This document shows positions 13,246 through 26,200 of a DNA stretch of 64,000 nucleotides, one piece after another. Position numbers and translations under genes: made by a program. The stretch's first letter is position 1, and every line of letters starts with the position of its first letter. This DNA comes from Diabrotica undecimpunctata (lineage: Eukaryota > Arthropoda > Insecta > Coleoptera > Chrysomelidae), in NCBI RefSeq assembly GCF_040954645.1, contig NC_092806.1, positions 159,212,328 through 159,276,327 of the forward strand, given 5' to 3'. Under the pieces are notes generated by a model, which worked only from the letters and a program-made list of their open reading frames with translations, had not been told where the DNA came from and searched no databases.

Positions 13246-14399
13246 AGAATATAACGAAAATTCCACATGTTAGTATCGGCAATACGTAGTTTATAAGGCA
13301 GGCGCTACTATCTTCATTTCTAATTAAAACAATTTTTGTACATAAGCTGTACAGAGTTGAACGTACAGTGTGAGCTAAAAATATTAAAATATTCAATGAG
13401 CGAAATAGAATATCAGATTAAATATCTAGATATTTAGCCAAAATAGATTAGAAACAGTGAAATTGGAGAATCTTTATATTTACCCTTATTTTTGTTGCCA
13501 CCGGTAGTGTTATTTTCTTTAAATCTTCATATTTTGGACCATTCTAATGTTAATCTACCTCAGAAACACTTTTTTGTCATTTCTTACATCTTATTCCACC
13601 TCTATTCTTTCTAGAAACTCGATATTTAGATAACTGTATGATAAAGTGACTCAAGTCTCTACAATAAACTTCCTGTCCCACTATTAACATTTTGACGTTA
13701 GTAAGAACCAAATTTGGACCTCTGTAAATTTAAGGTAAATCTCTGGTGCTTGTTGGATTGTATTTTAGTAATTTAGCTGTTTTTTAAGTCGATTTAATTC
13801 TTTTGTTGTATTCCTTCCACTGAAACTATTTCACGAAACTCAGTACCTATTCGTATTAAGCGTTTTCCATCTCTATAGCTACGATGCCCCGCCCATTTTG
13901 ACAAATGCTGTCTCGTTTTGGCGCCACTATGAGCCACATCCATGGTACAATGAACACAAGGTATGATATTGCGCATGACATTTGACAGCTGACCCAGGCG
14001 TGTGACGTAGTCAAGAACGTTCGAACCCATGGTACAATGAATACAAAAAGAGAACCATTTCCATTAATTGAATCTTCTGAAGATAGTATTGTAGAACATG
14101 ACTCTTGTGATATACATAAAAAGAGTTTGAGTATTTCCATGATACAGAAGATGTTAACAGATTCAAATCTAACTCCTAAAATAGCCTGTGATAATATTTT
14201 AAAGTTAGGCGAGAAGGTGAGCTTTGTCCCAATTGCAAATAAATCATATTCTTGGCCTGGTAGTAAGAATTCGTCATATACAAGTGGTCATGCTGAAAAT
14301 TATGCTATCATCTGACATGACCATATTCAGTAGAAGAGTTTCTTAACGAATAACTAAGAAATTAGAGTACCTTTATGTACAAGTATTTTTATATATATT
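13246..14399. other. FAM91A1 3' UTR and spacer
   Basis: 3' UTR to about 13690, then spacer. The word CATGGTACAATGAA occurs at about 13940 and again at about 14027, marking a short repeated segment. An ATG-less-looking frame at 14037-14315 (starts MNTKREPFPLIESSEDS) has no family match and is left unassigned. Confidence 0.35.
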
Positions 14400-15030
14400 T
14401 GGGTATCATACGCAGCAACTTCCACTTGGACGAAAAACGAAGTATATGGAATGCACAAATAAGAAATTCGTTCGGGGGCAGTACATAACAATAATAACAG
14501 CAAATGTAACACAATATAAATTCGAAGAAGTTAAAAGATTTGAGTACTTAGGAAATGTCTTCACAAGAGAACCTAACTGTTACACAAGGAAGAAATACAG
14601 AAAAGAATTATGTCTGGCAACCGCGCTGTATATGCTCTCAATGGGTTGTTGAGAAGCAAAAGTATATCTCGAAGAGCAAAACTAAGGACATACAAGACCG
14701 TAATAAGGCCAATAGTGATGTATATTTCTGAAAAATGGGTCACAACAAAAAACACCAAGAGTTTTTATTAGTTTGGGAGCGCAAAATCTTGTGGCAACAT
14801 ATTAGCGATAATTAAGGTTCAAAGACTTAGATTGTTGGGCCATGTGCAAAGAATGATTCCATCTAGAATTACCAGAATGGTACTACGTAGTGCATTGGCA
14901 GCAAAAGGCGAAGAGGAAGAGCGAGGTCAAGATGGAGCAACGAATTTAAAGAATATATGACAAGACTTAACATAACGAACTGGGAAAGGAAAGGGAGTGA
15001 CAAAGAATAGTAACAAAAGATGTCATTTAA
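14400..15030 (+). mobile_element. LINE reverse-transcriptase C-terminal remnant
   Basis: Broken frames give the usual LINE order: EEVKRFEYLGNVFTREPN (14530-14580), LRSKSISRRAKLRTYKTVI (about 14648-14705), then RLRLLGHVQRM (about 14830-14865). Several frameshifts and stops separate them, so it is an old, inactive copy. Confidence 0.7.
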
Positions 15031-17229
15031 AACATTGTGCATTATTGTGTGACCTCACTACACCCATATTCGATGGCCAGCTAGCTCATCCGATCTAAAT
15101 AAAGTTGACTTTATCATTATTTATTTTGATTTTGTGTTTAGTTCAGTATATAAGTACAAATTTTGGGTACCTACATTACAAAGTGATCATCAAAAAATTA
15201 AGAAGTGGGAATACCTTGTATATTTGAAAATAATTTTAAAATTTTTAGCTGTACTCGACCCATTTTTATGTAGATACCACTTTTTGTATCTTTTTAAACA
15301 TCTGAAATATCGAACTCTGGAGTATAAGTTGATACCTATGAGCCACATCTAGATTTTTCAATCAAATTAAAGAAGAGCAAAAAGAAATGTTTGTACATTT
15401 GACCAAAATATATTAGACGACATTGAATTTAGAGAATATTTACATTTTCTCTAATTTTTGCCGTTTTTATTATTGCCTGTTTAGTTCTTTTCTTTAAATA
15501 TTCGACCATTGTAATGTTAATCTTCTTCTAATGCTTTGTGTTATTGGTATGTATTCGGTACTCAAGATTTTTGTGTTCCTCTTTTTTTATTACTGTTTGG
15601 ATGAATTTTCAGTGGCAGAAGCTCAATATTTTTTGTAATTCGTGATGATAAAACCAATTTTCTTCTATTTCTTGAGCTGCAAGTGGCGTTTTTTTATCAT
15701 TGATTCTAAATGTGCTTGGCTTTGGATGCTATGTCTGTTCGCCAAACGACTATTTTAAATTGTTTTAAAGATTACTTGAACTCAAAAGAAATTTTAGTAA
15801 GCAAAAAATTATTGAAAATTTTAAAATATCAAACTTTAAGTATTAAAAGTATCTTAGGTTGTATTCCAATAATGACGCTTTTAACCAACATAAAGTTGGC
15901 TTTAGGCAAAACTTAACCTCACTTTCGTAACTTTAAAAACTTTGTTCCGAAGAGGTAGATAGTGGCGTGATGATGCTTTTTATATAATTAAAGTAATTAA
16001 CGGCACCAAATAGTTATCGCTGCGCTACTAACAGCGTGGATAAATATGTAAACAAGGCGCTCGAATCGAATCGGTACGAAAATAAGGATTTACGCTGGAT
16101 CTTCGTAACTAGCGCCTACTGTATTTATTTTTATATTCTACAAAACGCAAATTTGAAACGTTTTTTAGTCCACACTGTACGATATATACCAAAGTATTAT
16201 AGATTTTAACATTCCTTCATGCCACGAATAGTGCATTTACTGAAAAATGTGTTATACTTACATATATATACATATAAAATATTTTATCCCAATCTAAAAA
16301 GTTCAAATTCAAATGTTTTAGAACATTTTTACCGAAATGTTAACCTATCGTTTAAAATATTTTCCATAAATTTTATAATTGGTGTGCAAATAGACCTTGT
16401 GTACAATCCTAAGTGCCATATGAGAAATTATTTTTTTCAATGTCACAATCTTACTTGAAATAATATTTTTGAGTAGCTTTTGTCACGTCCAAAGCTAAAA
16501 TATGTATATTAGGTGTTTTTTGTTACAAATATATCGCACAACATATTTCTAGCTGTAAAGAAGACACCAGGAGATAATTTCTCCAAATAGGGTATCGCTG
16601 AGGCGCTGTTTAGATCTCTAAAATGGTGCTCAAAATCTTTTGAAGTGTTAATCATGACACTTTTAAACAACATGAAGTTGGCAAGAAGTAAAAGTTAACC
16701 TCACAAGTGATCCACGAATACATGTATGGTATTTTTACTTTCAGACATGCGCATTACACAGCGATTTGGTGTCTACAGTTAGACATTTGTTGTGTTAATA
16801 TTTTATACTACAATTGCAAGCAAATAATGTGGAAATTCACTAAGGAGGATGCACAAAGTCTCTTAGGGTGTCCACATATGATTTAATTGATGTATAGTAA
16901 TAACAAACATAATTTTACTAATGCAAAATTTTGAATCGTTCAGCCATATGTCATCAGGTTATTCTAAATTCTTTGTTTTTCCACGAAGTGTCGTGTGCAA
17001 ACCCCACGTTGGTTCCCATATTTTTTGACAAATATTTTGTTTCAATGTCAAATAATGGCATTCCCAAAATTTTCACTTCCATCGTTAAAATAGACGTATT
17101 CGTCGGATTTTGAAACATTTTTTTCTGTTAAATTTAAGTTAAAAGCCAACTAGTGTCTTTTGGAAATTTACAGACCCTTAAATGTATTGACAATATTCAC
17201 ATATCAGCACCTCAAGCCGTAATTTTGGT
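15031..17229. other. Intergenic AT-rich stretch with diverged repeats
   Basis: No gene seen. Two diverged copies of one sequence occur near 15870-15920 and 16650-16705. Both contain the core CAACATRAAGTTGGC followed by TTAACCTCAC, so a dispersed repeat is likely. Confidence 0.35.
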
Positions 17230-17800
17230 CAATGCTTGTCAAATTTTTCGTATGGATCATTATTGAGTTTACCGATCAATAAAAATACATCCAAATAAAG
17301 GATTTTGGACTTATAATATATTTAAAAATTCCAAAAGCCTCTTTCACATCTTGAATGGACTGAGATCTTATTTTTTTAATGAAGCTTTGTACCTTAGAAA
17401 ACAAATAGACGTCACACGATGCAAGATCCGACGAATAAAGCGGATGGTCCACGCTGGAATGCTGAAATTAGCCAGAAACCTCTTGACTTGCAATTTGTAC
17501 ACATTTTTTTTTCTCACATACATCAATCATACCAATACTGAACGGACGATCAATTTTCTTCCAACATCTTCTCGACCATCGTGAAAACGCCGAAACCACT
17601 CGAAAAAGTAGTTTCTATAAACGTCTTTCAATAAACTATGAGATTCAGTAGCGGCTTACAAGTTCAACGTGAAATTTAGCAATTTGGTGCTCTTCGGTCA
17701 CTTGTCAGTCTCAATCTTGCCACACCTTGTATCTTTGTTTTGGAAGCCCTAATTCGTTCCATTCCAGTTTCGGGGAATCACAGAACCACTAACAATTGGA
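17230..17800 (-). mobile_element. Mariner-like transposase remnant, internally deleted
   Basis: Minus-strand translation from about 17650 gives YFFEWFRRFHDGREDVGRKL, the helix-turn-helix end of mariner transposases. Near 17440-17360 comes HPLYSSDLASCDVYLFSKVQ, matching the PYSPDLAPCDYFLFPKLK signature around the third catalytic Asp, followed by SIQDVKEAF. The stretch between these landmarks is far shorter than in an intact element, so most of the catalytic domain is deleted. Stops and frameshifts abound. Confidence 0.65.
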
Positions 17801-17938
17801 GCCAACGCTTTTGAAACGGGAAACTTCATAAATGTTTAAGGCATGTGGACACCCTGTGTCTTCTACAACACAACTAACAATCTGAACAGTACCTAAATTC
17901 GACAAAACAATTGTCAATTAATACTTAAATGATTTTAA

Positions 17939-18696
17939 CCCCTTAACGTACGTGCCCGTCTCAGACACGGGCGCGCCTTACTGGTAATTTTGTACGCGCT
18001 CGTCTGGGACACGGGCGCCGGTTAAATTTTATCCATAAAATTTTTCAAGCCTTGCAAACGGATATTTGTATAAAGAGACATAAATATATCTAAATTATTT
18101 TTCTATTATAAAATAGATGACTCAGTCAATATTGAGTTACTTTAAAATATATTTATTATCTCATAACTTGCAATTTGTAATCATCATCATTTATAACCAA
18201 TATTATTGTCGAACTTTTGTTTTGATACAAGCCTTCTGTCTTGCCGGTGTAAAGTCGTCTGAAGTCGATATTTATTGTTTTTTGCATTTGAACTAATTTG
18301 TGCCTTATTTTCAACATATTATTATATTGTTTGGTAAGTAAATTTTGCATATAACATTCGGTAGGTTAGAGTAATGTGTATATTTTTTGTTTTAGTAAAT
18401 TTCATTATAATTCATCTAAAATACAATATTGTGTGTGTGTGTCAATAAAATGTGTTGGAATATTTGTATTGTTCATATAAATCATACTACTATTTACCTA
18501 TTCAAAGTATTTCGTCTGAACAAAATTTTTAAATTTCAACGGATTTGCATACCCCCCCCCCCCACGAAAAATAAAGGTTTTACGCCATTGAAAATATTTT
18601 TTTTTTCAATTCTAACCAAAACAAAACATTTTTACTAAAAAAAAAATTCGATCATTTTTTGACCATAACTTCAAAATTAATGTGTACGTTAAGGGG
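17939..18696. mobile_element. PiggyBac-type MITE with TTAA duplications
   Basis: Starts CCCCTTAACGTACGTG and ends with GTGTACGTTAAGGGG, inverted termini of about 13 matching bases, each flanked outside by TTAA (17935-17938 and 18697-18700). A subterminal hairpin, GCCCGTCTCAGACACGGGC at about 17954, is echoed near 18000 (CGTCTGGGACACGGGCG). No transposase is encoded. It carries a short GT run near 18431 and a poly-C run near 18551. TTAA target choice and the CCCTT-like end fit the piggyBac superfamily. Confidence 0.8.
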
Positions 18697-20298
18697 TTAA
18701 ACCTGCATTGATTTTTTAATAACTAACAAAAGTTAAATCACTAAATTATTTGCTAGTTAAGCTGACCATGTAAACGTTCTAAGGTGGAAGACGGTTCGTA
18801 AAAAATTATAGCTGAAATTAACTATATAAAAATTTAATAATGTACAGCACTGGTAATTTGATATAGACGCTATTGACTTGATTTCCAATGCTTTAGAATA
18901 CTATCCTGTCGTTAATGTCGGTATAGTAGATTCTTCGCCTACTAAATTGGCCCTTATAAACATTCTAGTCTATATCAAGTTACCAAAATTATTCAGTAAA
19001 AACTGTTTATAGGGAAAAACCATTTTTCATTTATTTATTTCGACCAAATGATCTCTTTTTACAACTAGATCTCCGATATACTTCTAATCGTCTTTCTCTT
19101 AGCTTTTAAAAGTCTGAAGATGTTTAACTTATTTGTTATTTACTTAATAGTTGATCATAAGTAAACCTTAGAAGCATATTTTTGTAGATTTCAGTGTTTT
19201 AGAAGCTGCAACAGACATTGTTTTCAATTTATAGGACGTTTTTGACAACAAACTATCATTTTCTAAGAATCAAAAGTAAATTGGTTGCATATAATTTTGG
19301 CGCAAAATTAACACAACACTTTTTATCTTTATATTTTTTATTTAGGTACAATACAATTTTGTTGATGCCTTATGATTTATTTCGATACTTCTATAAATTG
19401 AAAAGGTTTGTACTATATTTAGGAAGTAACTTTTTATTGTTTAATTTTATTTTAAACATTTCTTTTATTTATATGAACTAATCACATTATTTTATCTCAC
19501 ACATACTGTTACTTTTTTGTAAAAAATATATTTCAGTATTAGATAAGCATCATTCCTTTTGTTAATACATATTTTATTAATCAATAAAGTTTATTTGTTA
19601 TTTCTTTGAGTTTTATTTTAAATTAATAGCTAATTAATAGCTAATTAACAGTAATCACGTCCGACTCGACTACGTCTCCTGTCAAATACAGGACCTGCGT
19701 GCTTTAGCAGGAATTACACACATCATACATAATTACAGGATAATTTTTAAGAATTATGGCAAGCATAGCTTTTTTCTCGCACAGAGGTATCTATGCGTCT
19801 ATATTCTTTATTTAGGCGACAAAAAAAGACATCCCGTTTCATTTCTATAAATTAACTATAAAGAATAATACCTATAAAAACCAAGGCTTAGCTGTTCCGG
19901 CTAATAGCATTCTCGTTTTAGACAAAAGCTGATATGAACATTTGGCGGAAGTAGCAGTCTGGCTTTTAAGCACAGGCACAGTAGAGAAATACTGAAGAAG
20001 AAAGATCCAACGACTGTCGTTATGGAAACCACCATATTAATTTTTTTAGTACAAACATTATGACAATATAACAACAAACATTTGTATTGATAATATATAT
20101 CGGATACCAAGATTCAAGGGATGAAAGTCGGTGCAAGACCACAGGTAGTTCACAAGCGAAATGTTCGTACGTGCCGGAAGAAAGAAGAGGATGAAAACAA
20201 AAATATAACCTCAAATTCCTATCCTTGTAAAAAATCAATAACAAAATAAAAGTTTATCGTTTAGTTTTTAATGGAAAATAATTGTTAATTATACAAAA
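18697..20298. other. Intergenic region upstream of HPS1
   Basis: Very AT-rich. No coding sequence, RNA gene or defined repeat was recognised. The HPS1 promoter should lie at its right end, but no core motif stands out. Confidence 0.4.
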
Positions 20299-23200
20299 AT
20301 GAATTGTCTTTTAATCTTTGACCACTTGAACGATATTATTCATACAAAATACAATGAAGCATTCGCCCAACATATGATAAATTTTGCTGTAGAACAAGAA
20401 TTTTTACCCCAAGTAAATGAAAAATATTTAATTAATTATTGTTTGCCTTATATTGTTTTATTATTAAAAAGTTTTCCACTAAAGCTATACAGACCTTAAC
20501 TATAAACGTAACAATAAAACGAATTATAAGTTGTTGAAACTAGTAATTAGAGGGACAATATAACAAAATATATTCAAATAAGAGTTTCAATATACTGACT
20601 TTGTTAAAACGGCTATAACAATTGGAAGTTGTAACATCTAATTATAGTATATTGAATTAGAATGTTATTTTTGTTTAAAAACTTCCAGAATGTGATTCAT
20701 TTGTTTTAAATTTTTAGGGTTCGACAGAAAAAACTGTAGATGCAAATATTATAGTACAAACTTTTTCACCTATAGTAACATCCCATAGGATAATGAGTTG
20801 TCAATTTGGCAACTCTTACACATCTATAAAATGTGAAGATGATCTGATTGTATACTTTGATGATGTAGGTATAATTTCTTAGTGACATTTCCATTTTTAT
20901 CTAGCATTTGTACTAGAATAAAAGCAAAACTATTTGAATAATGTTTTTTAGAAATAATTGTTATATTTTGTAGTTATTGTTGTTTTTTCATTATTTATTG
21001 TACTGTATTCAATTCCATTTATTTATGGCATCGTAATGTCTGTGACAGTAGTGTTTAAAGCATTTTATAAAAATAAAACATCAGTATTTATATTAGAGAA
21101 TACATTTCTACTTGAAAATCGCACTAGATTGCTTAGATATTATTTATATCCTATCAAATTTTTAAATTTGCTTAATCTTGTATTAGTTTTTACGCCTGTC
21201 AAACTCAGTATTGTCTGACAAATTGTTTTTGTAGTACATGGGGTATTTATTTGTCACTATAAGCAAAGAAAAAGAAGACTACATGAAGTGGTTTACACAC
21301 ACCTGCGTAACTATTGTAAGATACCTGTGTGGACCAGATGTATATCAGTAAGTCGCTGTCTTTCTTTAATAACTTTTACTTCTATTATCTACATAATACT
21401 TTTAGATTAAAGGCATGCAAAGAAAAGTCTGTATTAGCAAATAAACTTATAGATAGTTGGACAAAACTTATCTCATATGACCAATCTGTATGCATAGAAG
21501 CAGTTGAACAGCTTTTTATCAATCCAGAGCTGTGTTCTACCACATTGCGAATATTGCGCGAGTCTGTTGATAAAGTGTGTGTGCATTTTGAATACAAAAA
21601 GCTGCATTCCTTGATCTTAATTCAAAATAAAGTTTTATCACTCTACTCCAGGTGAGTCTACTAGAAAAATACTTTTATGTTTTGTGCATGAGGACTTAAG
21701 TTATCTTTATTACAGCACAGTTTCTTTTCTAGTTCTTCCGCTAAGGAATTATCATCAGCAGACATATTATTCTTGATAATCCTGTGCCAAAGTTTAAATC
21801 TTTCAATAGAAGAAAAATCCACGGGAACAAAATCTATTTTCAGCTACCAAATACTTTTATCAGGAGCTGAAGATACTCCCAAATGTCTTCCACATGCCGT
21901 TCATATCATGCCACATTCCAATGGAATCTTTTTGATATATTTGTTAGAAATCGGGAATTCTGCAGTAGCTGCCAGTCTGTATGAGAATTTTTGTCACTTA
22001 CACACAATGCAACAGGTAAAATAGTACCACACTGATGTATTGATGTTTTTAATATACTCAATGACTTTAAGGTTCAAATTCAAAGAGAAAAGAAGACACT
22101 CCAGCCAGCTGTTGAAAATCTAGAACTAGCTACAAAAAAACTTCACGAAAGTCTGAAAAAAACAAAGTACAGTGTTATAGAAAATTCACACAAGCAGCTA
22201 ATGAAAAAATGGGATATAATCAAGAAGAAATATCAAGAATATCTGAAGAATGGCTCTGAGGAGGCACTGTTAAGGGCTGAAACATTGGGGTTAGGATTTT
22301 TAGAGAATCTGAAGGAACTGCTTAATCTTACATCAGTCGATGATAGTGTTTTAAATTCTAGTTCGAAGTATGTGATAGAAGCGTCAATAGAAGTGAAGGA
22401 GAAATTGACGAATTATGAAGACTTTTTCAAGGCCAAGAGTATTAAGAATTTTTCACTTGGATCATATCCTTTTAAAAACTGCAATAAAGCTTTTATTAAG
22501 TATTTATCACATATCATAATGTTTATCGAGTTGAATTAATTGAATGATTAATGTTAAGCTTCTCGGAACATTATGATTGAAACTTTCCTCAAATAATTTG
22601 AAGAATTTCACTCTTCATATCCATTTTACATTAACATTAGTCATTACATGTTTTTCTACAATCTTTTGGTGTAAACAAACAATATTCCACAATTATTTCA
22701 CTGTTTTATTTATGAATGTAGAAAAGCACTATCCATATTTTCAAAAATGATCCATTCATTATCATTCTCCTTAATAGATGTTTACTAGAGATTCCCTAAC
22801 CATCAATAAGTATTTAGAGGAGTTCCCAGGATTAGTTCATTTCTTATATGTGGACAGAAATTCACATAGAGTGACCACACCAACTTTGGACTTAGATACT
22901 GAAGAAGGAAAGTTTAATAGGAAAAAGGTGAGTAAAAAATACATTTTTATGCATTAAAAAACAAAAATCTTAAAGATGTTAAACATGGTTAACAAGCAAA
23001 ATAGTCTTCTACTTTCAATTTTTAAGCTTTAAATTCCCTTTCTAGTATTTAAGACTCACTTTTCCCACATATTCTTCTCTAGAATAATACTAATTACTCT
23101 CAACTAAGTGATCAACTCTCAACATGATATTTACATTCAGATTTTTACTCCAAATAAGTCTTTTTCTCTAGGTTTACTTTTATTCTTCACATTTCCCCAA

Positions 23201-26200
23201 ATTCTTTTTCTGTTGAAGACCTATGTTCATATTTCAATTCTACACTTGTTCTGGAATATTAAATTGCTTGAATATACTGCTCAGTCCATATTTCAGCTCT
23301 TAAATTCTCATTTTGTTGATTAATATTCTTTCTTTGCACATTTTAACTCTAAAATTCTCTTTGAGATAATTAAACGTTTACACCACCCTGATATGCCACT
23401 TTTCAGTTCTTGAAATTCTCCCTATGTTAAGAAGCACTTTATTCTGCCACTATTTCAACTCTTACACATTCTATGGGGTGTTAAATTCACAATACAAAGC
23501 TCTCCCCATATTTCTGATTTACTTATCCTTAGCTTTTACACAGCATATTCGGTTTGCCATTTACCACATCCCAATCGGCATTTATTCTTGTTTCTGTCCT
23601 TATTTTAACCCTTACACCGTCGTCACAGCAAGAGTGGACCTATGAAATTATCCACTCTGTTGTATGCTCTACTTAGAGGCTTCAGGTATAATGTATGAAA
23701 TACCCCTAAGCATTTATACATATTAACTTCTGGATGTATGGTATTTTACCAAGTCTTGATAAAGACTTGGTGTGAATTTTCTTATATGCGCTAACAGTAG
23801 GATCATCGTTGGAAATAAAACAACTTTTTGGAGCAGGAAGAAGACTATCTACAGAGTCTTAAGGTTTTTGCGGTAGCAAAACGGAGCAGAGCCCCGACCG
23901 GTGACCTCATGTGCTCTAGGTAAGGCCGTGGTCTATAGACTGATCCTCATTCGATTCATTGTAGCGTTGGTTTTGTGGGTGTGTGTTTATCTTCTGTGCT
24001 GGGTGTGTCTGATGTCCTGCTATAGGCTTGTGCCTCTTCAGGACGTGTTTTCTTTTTTGGTGGGTGTGGCACTGGGATTTTGAGGTGTCCACTGGTGTTG
24101 CGGTGTTGTTGGTGGTTATGCTGCTTTGCTAGTCCTGGACAATCGGGGGCGAAAGGGTTAGAAGTGAACGGTTCCTTTCAGAATATTTTTTGATCTAAAA
24201 ACAGAATTAGTAAATGTATGAAATTTATATGTTTATTAATTTAAAAAATCAATTTAATTTTTGAGTGAATATCGCGGCGCGTGAGGGCAGCTGTGGACTG
24301 GTAACCTCGCAAACGACGGGGTATCGTTGTGCAATGGGATCGGAAAACCACAGAAAACCGATCCCCCCCCCCCCCCGTCGGTGTCAGTTCGGAATGAACT
24401 TTCGGTATTATAATATACGGCGGTAATAGAGGGGAGTTGCCTCCTGTATGTCAATGTATTCGTCCGGGAGCTCGTTGCTGGCGAGTTCCAGCAGAATAGT
24501 GGGTAGGAATGGGAGTTTGGGTTTAGGTCGTGGTCTGAATACATTGCCGAGGGACGAGCAGGTAGTTTTTAGAATGCTTTGGGCTCTGAGGTTTTGGCCC
24601 CGGATGGTGCGAATTGTATAACTCCTGCTCAGAGAGGTAAGCCTCTCATTAATGGGCTGGATGTTCGACAGGCGATGAATGAGTGCCGAGGGATAGTCGC
24701 ATCGTTTTCTGTTGAGTTTGCGTAAGATTCTCCTTTCCAGTGAGATTAGTCTATTGTTGAGGTGCTTTGGCATCACAGCACAGATGCAAGATCTGTACTC
24801 GATGACCGGTCTGATGAATGTTTTGTAAGTATGGATAAGTGTTCGTGGTTGAGTGCGGCCGAATCTGCCAGTAAGAGCGTTGAGAAGTCCGAGTCGGCTC
24901 CTAACCTTACCACAGGTTTTTTCAGTGTCGTCCCTCCAGCTAAGTGTTTGAGTAAACACCACGCCGAGGTAGTCGACCTGGTTTCGGAGTCGGAGTCGTT
25001 CTCCCCATAGACTCAAATTGTGCCTTTCGGTTATGATTGGTGTAATGTATTGGCTGCGGTATGGGTGTCTGAAAAGGATCATCTGTGTTTTGTTAGGGTT
25101 AGGTGTCACTCTCCATCTCTGGCACCATTGTTCAACAAGGAGCAGATGATCTCGAGCGAACCTAAGTACGGTGTCGATGTGTGGTGTGGTAGTAAGAAGT
25201 GCCGTATCGTCTGCGTATAGTAAGGTAGTAGTATGTGTATGTCTGGGATTGGGAAAGTCGCTGTTGTATATTGTGTAAAGTATTGGTGCCAACACGGAAC
25301 CCTGAGGGACTCCCGCAGTGGGAGTGAAGGATGTAGAGTATCGATCACGCTCTTTGACTGTAATCCGCCGCTGAGAGACATAGGAGTGGATGAGTCTGAC
25401 GAATGGAGTAGGTAGCCCGATGCTCACGAGTTTCTTGACCAGTCCCACATGCCAGACTTGGTCGAAGGCTATCCTCATTCGAAGATTGTGCGAATATTTA
25501 TACACAATCTCCGAAATGAGGTAGGCGGGGCGATGCGCATCAACTGCGTGCTATTGGTCGACAGACTAGGGCACTTGGTGACAACACCTTGCCTGAGACA
25601 TCATCTGTACCATCACATTGCTGTTAAATATTCTAAAGCTACTAACATCAAACAAAAGACACTTTGCCTTTTCTACAATTGTCCTATTCAAACGTTCAGA
25701 TACTCCATTTTGTTCAGGAGTGTAGGGATTGGTTTTTTAATGTATAATACCATTTATACTTAAATATCTTTCAAATTCTTTTGAACAAAATTTTCCACCA
25801 TTGTCACTTCACATTGTTTTTATATGAACACCCTTCTGGTTTTCAGCCATACTTTGAAAATTTTTAAAACAATTAAAAACTCCACTTTTTGTTTTAATAA
25901 AATAAACGCAAGACCATTTTACTAACATCATCTTGGAAAGTAACAAAATATTTGGAGCCACCTAATGATCTGTTCTTCATAGGTACTAACTGCTCTGTGA
26001 CCTTGTTGTGGAAACGGTAATCGTGTTTGTTTGTCCTCACAACATACCATACAGTTTTGTTTTTTAATGTCAATTTCCTCAGTCACACTCAATCTATCTA
26101 TCAATACTAGTCCATATTTCATTTTATTTAAATAAACACTGTTTATATGGACAAACCTTCTATGCCATGTTTCGCCATTAACAAATAAACAATTTTCAAA

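Noticed and set aside
24762..25415. Plus-strand frames over the LINE RT
   Set aside because: Antisense shadows of the minus-strand reverse transcriptase.
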